Shown one piece after another: positions 45,696 through 55,200 of a stretch of DNA of 64,000 nucleotides. The stretch lies in the NCBI GenBank assembly GCA_045802605.1, contig JBJMQS010000003.1, positions 62,001-126,000 of the forward strand. Direction: 5' to 3'. The notes under the pieces were generated by a model. The model was not told where the DNA came from and ran no database searches. It worked only from the letters and a program-made list of their open reading frames with translations. Origin of the DNA: JBJMQS01 sp045802605. Its GTDB lineage: Bacteria; Planctomycetota; Planctomycetia; Gemmatales; Gemmataceae. The position numbers and the translations under genes were made by a program. Position 1 is the first letter of the stretch. Every line of letters begins with the position of its first letter.

Positions 45696-48600
45696 CTACG
45701 GCGCTCCCGCCAGCCGATTACGGAATTCCAGGTAATCGGTTTGATCCACGTCGAGGGAGTTCTGATAGTCAAAGACGCTGCTGGGTCCCCCGGCCAAGGC
45801 ATTGCGGAAGACCAAGTAATCGGTCTGATCCACGGTGCCATCGCCATTCTGGTCGCCGTAGTATCGGAACCACTTGTTCGCGGTAGTGCCAGTGACTGTG
45901 TAGTCCGTTCCTGCACCCGCTCCGGAGCCATTCAACTTGCCACCAGCGCCGCTGACTTGCTGCGCGTCGATCGAAAAGTTGTACAACCCGTCCACCAGTG
46001 AACCGGTCGAATCGGCGAAACCTCCAGTGAACGTGATCGTGACCGAACTGGCCGGTCCATTGGTCGGATTGGCGACCAGGCCCACTGGGCCGGCCGACCC
46101 CGAACTGGAGCTAGTGCCACTGCGCGACAAACTGAATGCCCCTGCGACGCCACCAGTAAAGTTCACCGCTTCCGAGAATGTCACGACAATCCGGCGGACT
46201 TCCGAGCGCTGCGCGGTGCCATCGACGCCGCCAATGTTCGCGTTGCCGGACCCTTCGTCAAGCAGGACGCTCGCCACAGTCGGCGGTGGTGCGGCAGCTT
46301 GCCGCGTCAAGGTGACATCGTTGCCATCACCCCCTTGATAACTGATGGTGAAATTCACACCACCAATTACTACCGTCGCACCTTCGATATAACCATTGAA
46401 TGTTCCCGTGACCGCATCACCCGTTCCATCATTGTCAATGATCTTGAAGACTTGATTTGAAGCCGGCGAGTAACCGAGCGATGGCGACAATGTCGCGCCG
46501 CCAAGATTGACTGTGCCATTAACGACCAATTGGTCATAATCGCTGCCGACATTGGGCCCATTCAACTCGACGCTGAACACTGATCCAGAATTGAACGCGA
46601 TGTTCCCGGTCGTGAGTTGGCCCGGACTGTTTCCCGGCGCAACCTTGCCGGTTCCCGTCACCGTCGTCGTGCCCACAGAACCCGAACCGCCGAGCGTGCC
46701 ATCGACTTGCACCGCGCCAGCGGAGTCGAAGGAACCGTTGACAATGCAGTTCACGCCGGACGGAATGACGAGCGAGCCGGCTTTGTTGCCGAGCGAGCCG
46801 AACGTCGCCGTTTGGCCAACGGCATTGATGGTCAGCGATCCGGTTGCCACCTGAACGAAGCCGAGTGTCTGTGTAATCGGCCCGCCCGAATTGAGCATCA
46901 GATTGCCGCCGACGATGATATTTCCCGTCAAGCTCAGGGACGCGGAAGCGGAGGCATTCAAGCCGTATCCGGAGCCGAGCGTAATTGCTCCCGCAAGTGC
47001 GACTGTGGAAAACGGAACTGAGGCACTCCCAATCGTGAGTGTTCGATCGAAGTCCGGCAATGCACTCACGGTCATCGAATCGGCCGCATTACCCCTGTTG
47101 ATCATGAGTGAATTGGATGGATCGGCAAAACTCGTCAGCTCAAACGTGCCATTGGCGGAACGAATTTGGCTGGTGCCGTTGGCCGGCGTTGCGTCATCTT
47201 CCAGAAGTGTGTCGGAAGCTGTGGCTGGCAAATTGAAAATCAGGTCGGCGATCGTCGAGCCGCGCAAATCGACCGGTTCCAGTCCGGTGTAACTAATCGT
47301 GCGCGCCGCCGACGCGACCGGCGTCATGACGATCGCACCATCATGGGCGTTGGTGTATTGCACTGTCGTCGATGAAAAGTTGCCGCCCTTGGTCACAAGC
47401 TGATCGCTCGTGCCACTTCCGCCATTGAAGTCGATATCTCTGGCGAAATTGCCGGTTGACCAGTCCACTGTCAGCGTGTCCGAGCCGCCGTTGCCATTGA
47501 AAATCACCTTGCCTGAAAATGCCGACACTGGAATCGTCAGCGTCTTGTTACCGCCAGATAAGGCACCGCCGGTTGGCGTGGTAACAAACTGGTCGGCTGT
47601 GTCGGTGACGGTATAGTTCGTGCCGTCAAACGACAGTGCCCAATTGTTTGCGACAGTACCGGAGCCATTGCCGTCCGTGACTAACAGATCATTACCAACA
47701 ATCGCCGCGATAATGCCGTTTACTGGCGCAGCTCCCAGCAAATACTCACCACTCGTCGCTCCGCCCGCGAAGACACGCACAAAGTAGGTCGCCCCGGGCG
47801 TCAAATCCGTGGCAACAAAAATCTCATTGCGGCCATCGGCCTGAACAGTGCCGTTCGCAATCACGATTGTCGCGGAGAAATCGTATAGCTGAATGGCGGG
47901 GTCAAGCGTGTTGACGAATTCGCCGACGCCATCGCCCGGCGTCGCTGTTTCGACGACCAGCGATGTCGTGCCAGCGGGCATCGTCACGGAGTACCAATCG
48001 GCGTTACTCGAGGAAATTTGTCCATGTGCTGCCAATGTTGCTGCGAGAGGTTGAGCGGTTGCGGCCGAGTTATTGGGCTCTGCGTCAAAAATCGCATCTT
48101 TCAAAACCGTGAGGTTGTACGATCGCTGTGAATCTCCAGTGACCAGGGCATAGTACGTCCCGCCGCTGGCAATTGGAAAATTCTCGACGGCTGCGCCAAA
48201 GTTTGAACTAGAAGCCCCGGTGGCCAGAAGAGTCGATCCGTCCGACGCGTAAAGCTGTACGCCGAATGTGCCAGTCGTGGACGCAGCTACAACAAGCGAG
48301 ACGACCTGCCCAGCCGACATAGTGAATGAATACCAATCCGGGCTAGCCAACGTCGGCGTTAACAGCGTGCTCTTATTGGACCCAACGTAAGTATTCGGTC
48401 CGTTGTTTTGAGCGAGGAGGGTGCGATTACCCTTGTCGTCCTTGATGCCGACCGTCGCCGAGAGGCCTTCGTTGTGACTCGCGGAGCCACCGGTGAGATT
48501 GGCGTAATTGAAGCGAATTTGGTTCGTGCCTTCATACAGAATCGTTTCGAACTGCACAGTATTGGTCCCACCAGAGGCGGTGAATTTTACGTTTTGCCAT

Positions 48601-51600
48601 TGGATGATCATCCGACGGGCACCGACTGAACCCAGCACTTGCCACTTCACGCCACTGGAATTGGTTGCCAAATCGTCCCAGAATGCAGCGATTATTGGTT
48701 GCCCCGGATTAAAGTTCAGACTCGAATTGCTGAATAGGTCATTGGCCATGTTAAAGGCAAGGTTTCCGTTATCACTGACGTACAGCGATGTGTAATTGAT
48801 CCCATAGAAGTTGAATGCAAACGGCAGTGACAACGAGGAGCTAACATCATCTGCATTTGTCAAGATGGTGGCGCCGGTGGCGGAAATGTCTTCAAAGGCG
48901 AAAGCTGGCGTCGTCGCCGTGTAGCTGCCGAATGAATCCACCGTTCCATATACGCCAGCGCGAGATGTGCTTCCCACCGTCGTTGTCAGAACTTGCATCG
49001 CGCCATTGAGTGATTGTGCAGCTCCTGCATTATTGTTGCCTGAGCCGCCTGCGTTTGATTCATTCTCCACCGTCGCATTCAACGTGGCTTTAATCGTGTA
49101 ACTACCCGTTGTGCCGCTCGCACTCGACAACCGAATCGTGTATGTGCCGGGTGTGGAAATTACCGTTGACGAGACAACCGCGGCTTGATTCGTGGCCGCT
49201 GCGGTCACGTCGGCGATGGTCACGGATAAAGGCGATATTAATTGAACGCGCGGTCGCAACCCCGTCCCAGGGGCCATGACCAGTGTCAGCGTCTGCCCCG
49301 CATCGAGCGCTATGGTCAAATCATCGAGGTCCAAATTGTTGTAAATCGTGCCAGAAAAACTGCCTTGATAGATTCGATTGCCAGCAGCACCAAGGCTGGT
49401 CAATGGGGTTGGAAAAGCAAGCGTAGCGACATCGGCTGTGTAACTACCGGTAAACGCTGCCGGATTCGGATTGCCGAACACGTCGGCAATGGCACTGGCG
49501 TTCAACGTCGCGGTCCATGCCCCTTCTGGCACATTCGCGAGCGTGAAGCGCGCGGTCTGGTTGGAATTCATCATGGTCACGCCGGTAACGTAACCCTGGC
49601 TCACCCACAAATCACTGATGCTCACGGTTGCCGGATCAACAGCCTCATTGAAATTGATGTCCAGCGTCGTGAACGGCATCGTGGCCACCGCGCCAACCGC
49701 CGGCGAGGTAGAAGCCACGGCCAGCGTCGTCGTGTCGTAACGGAAATATGACGTGAAGCTGAACACCGCTTGTGAATCGCTGGCGCGCGTGATCGCGCCC
49801 GTCGCCATGGAAATCGTTTGGAGTCCCTGCGTGGTCACCGGATCGGTGGCGAAAGTAAACGTAATGCTCGAGTCGCCTGGGTTGTACGAAAAACTCGCTG
49901 CCGCATTTCCATTCACCGTCAAATCCGATGCTTGGATCGACGCTGCATTAATAGCTGCGTTCGTGAATACCACATAGTTAATCGGCGTGGAGGCGAAGGC
50001 GGATGCATTGGCAGGCGTGACTGTGGTCACGGAAAAGTTCGGCAAACCGGCGGGAACGGTGAAGCCCGCCGTGATTGTCGTAGTGCTCGAGCTGGCGTCG
50101 ACGGCATTCTGACCCAAACCTCGGCGCGCAAACGCCGACCAAATCTCAAATAAATCCGCGCCGCCATTGAGCGCATTGTCAGCATTGATGATCGCATCGC
50201 GGGCTTGGATAAAGCTCGGATTCGCCGACTGGAGCTTCATCGCATCCATGACAAGCTTTAGAACAAGCTTATTGCCGGCATGGGCCGGACCAGCCGACGC
50301 CGAGTAACCGGTACTGACAACGGCATCGTAACCGTATTTGTTAATCAGCAACCAATTGAGATCCCACAAAGTCGAGCACCAGATTTCACCCGTGTTGTGA
50401 ACCTCGGTACTGCGCGTAACACCATAGCTCGTCGTTCCGCTTGCTCCATAAGCGTCAAACGTGAGCGGATCGATGGTCATGTTGTAGCTGTATTGAAAGC
50501 GCCGAATGCCCACGCCATTCTGCGCCTGGTTAGCAACATAGGTCGCCATGCCGTAACCGCCATTTTGCGTTGACGCCGACGTCTGCGTGAACATCATCGC
50601 ATAGAAATCGCTCCACCCTTCGCCCATGCCGCCGCTCTGAGTTGCATTGAGTGCGTTGGCATTGGCCGCGCCACCCGTCAATCGATTGGAAACGCCATGG
50701 CCAAACTCATGAAAGATCACGCCGTTGTCCAAATCACTGTCTCGGCCCGTGCTCAAAAACGTCCATACGTACTGCTGCATGCGCGGCGCGGTGCCATCAG
50801 CGGGCGAGCTGAAATTCGCATTGTTGATGCCGCTGCCGTCTTGCGCATCGGCCTGCACCGCATCGTTAGCCAAACCACCTTTGCCGTAGTTGTTGACTTG
50901 GAAATTACCGGCCGCTTCGGTGAATCCGTACTTGTAATGCACGTCATGGAGAAGATTGATTGCGGTGAACAAGTTCACCACGGCAGCATTTTGGTTTTGC
51001 GTCGTCAGAGGATTCGACGATGAATCAAACGTATACGTGCTAAAATCCAAATTCGCTCCGCCTGAGGGTCGTGAGCCGGCGTCGGCGGTGTCGTCATCGT
51101 TGCGGTCGAGATGGGCGTCCACATTGTTGCCGCGCGTGTCGGTGAATTCCGCGCCGGCGACGCCGTTGGTATCGTTCCACCCGAATGGCGATGCGATCGG
51201 ATCGGCCGGCGCGGTCTTGACCGCGAAGCCGCCATCTTGCGGACTTTCATTGGGCGGCGGCACCATTTCAAACGCATCGTTGTCGATCCAATCGCTCTGC
51301 GCCAGCAGTTCGCCAGTAACTGCGTCAATGTGCGTGTCGTACCAATGTTGACCACCCGGCAATCGCAGAACAATATTCCACGCCAATGCAGCCGATCCGT
51401 CTTCCGTCGGCACATATTGGAGCCGTGCCGGAATAGGATCCAGCGAAATCGACGGCGCGGCAATGACAAACGCGCCGAGCGAATTAACTGGAGTAACCAA
51501 CGTCGGGCTGTCCCTGAGAGTCAGCCCCAGCGCGGTGGCCCCATCGACCAATGCGTCCAACGCCGACATGATCGTGTTGGCCGCTGGCAGGTGGACCTTG

Positions 51601-52022
51601 TCGGCCAGATCGTTGACGAAACCGCCTGCGACCGTGAACACCTCGCCGTTCGCCAAGACGGAAACGTTCATGTCGGCGTAAGCGACCGGCAAATCGTCGA
51701 ACGTTTGCCGGAGATAAATGTGAGTGATGCCCGAGTCCGTGTCGGTGTATTGGCTCGTCACAACGGGATCGATCAAATCAGCAGGCGTCATACCCAATGC
51801 CGCGGTGTGCGCATTGAGATAATTGAGTGCGGCCGTCAGCGGCGGAACATTCCGGTTGGGGCCGATCGCCGAAAGAGCGCCGGTATTGACGAGCGTGTAC
51901 GACGGCGGCAAGTAATTGGCGGCCGGGGCGATCCGTTCTTCTAATGCTCTCAGTTGTAATCTGGCAGGGCTAAACTTGCTGCGGACCCGTCGGCGCGGCA
52001 TCGATCGGCGTGCGGAGGTCAT
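45696..52022 (-). CDS. Giant M36 (fungalysin) metallopeptidase with PPC-type domains and C-terminal dockerin-like module
   Basis: Seen: 2108 residues from the ATG at 52022, with AAGGA six bases before (an in-frame TTG lies at 52028). The N-terminus reaches 'LEERIAPAANYL' near residue 30. A propeptide-like region follows, then an M36 catalytic domain with zinc motif HEFGH (438-442) and the downstream Glu of GMGEGWSDF (E468), so all three zinc ligands and the general base are present. C-terminal to it lie Ig-like and pre-peptidase C-terminal (PPC) domains ('EPNNSAATAQPLA', 'SGEYLLGA'). The final 670 residues equal in length and order those of the neighbour ending at 52296, and end with 'DQNGDGTVDQTDYLVF' and 'DVDQTDYLEFRNRL'. 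Known: fungalysins are extracellular zinc endopeptidases. Inferred: a cell-surface or complex-bound protease for protein degradation. Confidence 0.92.
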   Translation of the reverse strand: MTSARRSMPRRRVRSKFSPARLQLRALEERIAPAANYLPPSYTLVNTGALSAIGPNRNVPPLTAALNYLNAHTAALGMTPADLIDPVVTSQYTDTDSGITHIYLRQTFDDLPVAYADMNVSVLANGEVFTVAGGFVNDLADKVHLPAANTIMSALDALVDGATALGLTLRDSPTLVTPVNSLGAFVIAAPSISLDPIPARLQYVPTEDGSAALAWNIVLRLPGGQHWYDTHIDAVTGELLAQSDWIDNDAFEMVPPPNESPQDGGFAVKTAPADPIASPFGWNDTNGVAGAEFTDTRGNNVDAHLDRNDDDTADAGSRPSGGANLDFSTYTFDSSSNPLTTQNQNAAVVNLFTAINLLHDVHYKYGFTEAAGNFQVNNYGKGGLANDAVQADAQDGSGINNANFSSPADGTAPRMQQYVWTFLSTGRDSDLDNGVIFHEFGHGVSNRLTGGAANANALNATQSGGMGEGWSDFYAMMFTQTSASTQNGGYGMATYVANQAQNGVGIRRFQYSYNMTIDPLTFDAYGASGTTSYGVTRSTEVHNTGEIWCSTLWDLNWLLINKYGYDAVVSTGYSASAGPAHAGNKLVLKLVMDAMKLQSANPSFIQARDAIINADNALNGGADLFEIWSAFARRGLGQNAVDASSSTTTITAGFTVPAGLPNFSVTTVTPANASAFASTPINYVVFTNAAINAASIQASDLTVNGNAAASFSYNPGDSSITFTFATDPVTTQGLQTISMATGAITRASDSQAVFSFTSYFRYDTTTLAVASTSPAVGAVATMPFTTLDINFNEAVDPATVSISDLWVSQGYVTGVTMMNSNQTARFTLANVPEGAWTATLNASAIADVFGNPNPAAFTGSYTADVATLAFPTPLTSLGAAGNRIYQGSFSGTIYNNLDLDDLTIALDAGQTLTLVMAPGTGLRPRVQLISPLSVTIADVTAAATNQAAVVSSTVISTPGTYTIRLSSASGTTGSYTIKATLNATVENESNAGGSGNNNAGAAQSLNGAMQVLTTTVGSTSRAGVYGTVDSFGSYTATTPAFAFEDISATGATILTNADDVSSSLSLPFAFNFYGINYTSLYVSDNGNLAFNMANDLFSNSSLNFNPGQPIIAAFWDDLATNSSGVKWQVLGSVGARRMIIQWQNVKFTASGGTNTVQFETILYEGTNQIRFNYANLTGGSASHNEGLSATVGIKDDKGNRTLLAQNNGPNTYVGSNKSTLLTPTLASPDWYSFTMSAGQVVSLVVAASTTGTFGVQLYASDGSTLLATGASSSNFGAAVENFPIASGGTYYALVTGDSQRSYNLTVLKDAIFDAEPNNSAATAQPLAATLAAHGQISSSNADWYSVTMPAGTTSLVVETATPGDGVGEFVNTLDPAIQLYDFSATIVIANGTVQADGRNEIFVATDLTPGATYFVRVFAGGATSGEYLLGAAPVNGIIAAIVGNDLLVTDGNGSGTVANNWALSFDGTNYTVTDTADQFVTTPTGGALSGGNKTLTIPVSAFSGKVIFNGNGGSDTLTVDWSTGNFARDIDFNGGSGTSDQLVTKGGNFSSTTVQYTNAHDGAIVMTPVASAARTISYTGLEPVDLRGSTIADLIFNLPATASDTLLEDDATPANGTSQIRSANGTFELTSFADPSNSLMINRGNAADSMTVSALPDFDRTLTIGSASVPFSTVALAGAITLGSGYGLNASASASLSLTGNIIVGGNLMLNSGGPITQTLGFVQVATGSLTINAVGQTATFGSLGNKAGSLVIPSGVNCIVNGSFDSAGAVQVDGTLGGSGSVGTTTVTGTGKVAPGNSPGQLTTGNIAFNSGSVFSVELNGPNVGSDYDQLVVNGTVNLGGATLSPSLGYSPASNQVFKIIDNDGTGDAVTGTFNGYIEGATVVIGGVNFTISYQGGDGNDVTLTRQAAAPPPTVASVLLDEGSGNANIGGVDGTAQRSEVRRIVVTFSEAVNFTGGVAGAFSLSRSGTSSSSGSAGPVGLVANPTNGPASSVTITFTGGFADSTGSLVDGLYNFSIDAQQVSGAGGKLNGSGAGAGTDYTVTGTTANKWFRYYGDQNGDGTVDQTDYLVFRNALAGGPSSVFDYQNSLDVDQTDYLEFRNRLAGAP

Positions 52023-52295
52023 GCCCAATCCTTATCGGGTGAATAACGGTGTCGGCCGTATTTCCGAAAACGCCCTGCGAGAATTGCCTATCCGGCGGCC
52101 TAGGATTTGATCTTACACAATCTTTGTCAGGATTTCTCCGAAAAACACTTCCCCGAAATCGCACGGGTGGCAATCGGCGATAGTCAATCCAGGTCTAAAA
52201 CCCCGCATTCCCCGGCGGCCGTGGAAAAAGGGATCACATCGCAGGTGTTTGCCGCGCCGCTTCAATGAGCGGATCGTCGCGTTACGTCTCGCGAC
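52023..52295. other. Intergenic gap between two giant genes
   Basis: About 270 bases between the stop of the 56855-52296 gene and the start of the M36 gene. It contains the M36 gene's ribosome-binding site and presumably its promoter. No hairpin terminator with a T-run is obvious. Confidence 0.4.
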
Positions 52296-55200
52296 TCACG
52301 GAGCCCCTGCAAGACGGTTGCGGAACTCGAGATAATCTGTCTGATCCACGTCGCCGGAGTTCTGATAGTCGAAGAGGCTGCTGGGCCCCCCGGCCAAGGC
52401 ATTGCGGAAGACTAAGTAATCGGTCTGATCCACTGTGCCATCACCATTCTGATCGCCGTAGTAGCGGAACCACTTGTTCGCGGTCGAACCAGTGGCGCTG
52501 TAGTTCGTGCCTGCCCCGCCACCGGAGCCATTCAATTTCCCACCAGCGCCACTGACTTGCTGCGCGTCGATCGAAAAGTTGTACAAGCCATCCACGAGGG
52601 AACCGGTCGAATCGGCGAAACTTCCAGTGAAGGTGATCGTGACCGAACTGGCCGGCCCATTAGCCGGATTGGCGACCAGGCCCACTGGGCCGGTCGAACC
52701 CGCACTGGAACTTGTGCCACTGCGCGACACACTAAATGCGGCCGCCACTGCGGCCGTGAAGTTCACCGCTTCCGAAAATGTCACGATGATCCGGCGAACT
52801 TCCGAGCGCTGCGTGACGCCGTTGACCCCGCCGATGTTCGTGTTGCCACTGCCTTCATCAAGCACGGCTGACGTCACGGTCGGCGGCGGTGCGGCCGCTT
52901 GCCGCGCGAGCATGACATCGTTGCCATCGCCGCCCTGATAACTGATCGTGAAATTGACGCCACCAATTACGACCGTTGCGCCTTCGATGTAGCCATCGAA
53001 TGTTCCCGTGACCGCGTCACCCGTTCCATCATTGTCAATGATCTTGAAAACTTGTCCCACACTCGGCGAGTAAAGGAGTGAGGCCGACAATGTCGCGCCG
53101 CCAAGATTGACAGTTCCATTCACGACCAATTGATCGTAATCACTACCGACATTGGGCCCATTCCATTCAACACCGAACACGGATCCAGAATTGAACGCGA
53201 TGTGCCCGGTCGTGAGTTGGCCGGGACTGTTGCCCGGCGCGATTTTGCCCGTGCCGGTGACGGTCGTCGTGCCCACAGAGCCCGAACCGCCGAGCGTGCC
53301 GTTGACCTGCACCGCGCCGGAGGAATCGAAGGAGCCATTGACGAGACAAGCCACGCCAACGGGGATCACGAGTGATGCGGCCTTGTTGCCCGAACTGACA
53401 AACGTTGCCATTTGACCGCTTACGGCCGCTAGGGTCAGCGTGCCAGAGGTCTCCACGGTACCTGCGGTTTGCGTGATGGCCCCGGTCGATGTCAGCGTGA
53501 TCGCGCCGGTGTTGCTCTTCACGGTGCCACCGAGCAAAATCCCTCCGTAGGAATAAGCGTCCAACTGAGATGAGCCGGTCAACGTGATCGCGCCGGCAAA
53601 GGAGATCGTGCTGAATCGATTTGCGGATGTGCCGAGCGTCAACATTCGATTGAAGTCCGGCACCGCACTTACCGTGATCGAATCGGCCGCGTTGCCGCGA
53701 TTAATTGTCAGCGAATTGCTCGGGTTGGCAAAATACGTCGTTTCAAAAGTGCCGTTGTTTGATCGCAATTGCGAATACCCGTCACCACCTGCGCCGAAAT
53801 CTTCTAGGTATGCATTCGATGCGGCGGCCGGGAGAGTCAAACTCAAGTCGATAATGTTCGCGCCGCGGATATCCACCGGTTCCAAGCCGGTGTACGTGAA
53901 CGTCCGAGCCGGGTCGGCCCCACTCGGATCCATGATGACGACGCCGTCGTTAGTGTTGGTGTAACTGACGGCGGCCGAAGAAAAACTGCCTCCTTTGATG
54001 ATGAACTGATCGCTCGTTCCCGTGCCACCATTGAAGTCGATGTCTCTGGTGATATTGCCGCTGGTCCAATCGACCGTCACCGTGTCCGAGCCACCTTGCG
54101 TGTTGAAAATAATCTTGCCGGTGAACGCTGATGTCGAGATGGTGAGTGTCTTATTGTTGTTGGTAAGTATTCCGCTCGCCGGCACGGCCCAAAATTGCTC
54201 AGTCGTGTCAGTAATGACGTAGTTCGCGCCATCGAAGCTGAGGGTGAGATTGTTGGCTTTGCCGGTGCTGTCCCGGTCAGTCACGATCAAGTCATTGCCG
54301 ATCATTGCGGCCGATAGCGAGCCGATCGCACCAAAGCCCGTGGCCTGAGAGCCGACCCGGACACGTCCACCAACCGCGTCGGTCAAGAATCGGCCAAAAA
54401 AAGTGCCGTTGATATTGTCCGACACATTTGATTGCAGTGTCGCATTGGCGACCGAGCCGATTATGCTATTGGCGAGCGTTATTGCGCCGTGGACGCCAAC
54501 GGTGCCGATGGCCCATGTGACTGCGCCGGTATCGACCATCCCACCGTTGTCCCAACTAAAACTATCCACAACGTAATTGCCATTCCCCAATTTGGTGACA
54601 CTGCCGACCTCATCGCCCGACGTGCTCCCGATGAGGCTGTTTAGCGCACTGACCGCGCCGGCAACGCCATTCATGCCGTTGCACCATGTCACTGCTCCTA
54701 CATTGGCTGCCGCGCCATCATCCCAAGCCGTACTGATCACCACGTAATTGTCATTGCTCAAGGCTATTACGCCGCCCAAGCCGACCAAGTCACTCGCCTT
54801 GCTGCCGGCCAGACTATTCGCGGGACTGACTAGGCCGCTGACGCCGATCGTGCCACTGCCCCATGTCACCGCACCAGCATCGACGACGGCACCATTGTCC
54901 CACTGATAGCTGTTCACCACGTAGTTGCCATCCGGTAATGCCGTCACGCCGCCGTTGCCGATGCTATCGTTACCGGTGCTGCCGACTAGGCTATTGGTCA
55001 TGCTCACAACGCCGCTGACGCCGATCGTGCCACTGCCCCACGTCACCGCGCCGGCATCGACGACGGCACCATTGTCCCAGGCCCTGCTGCGCACCACATA
55101 GTTGCCGTTGCCCAAAGGCACCACACCGGTGTCACCAATCTGATCGCTCGCCTTGCTTCCTACAAGACTATTTGCGGCACTGACCACGCCTGTGATGCCA

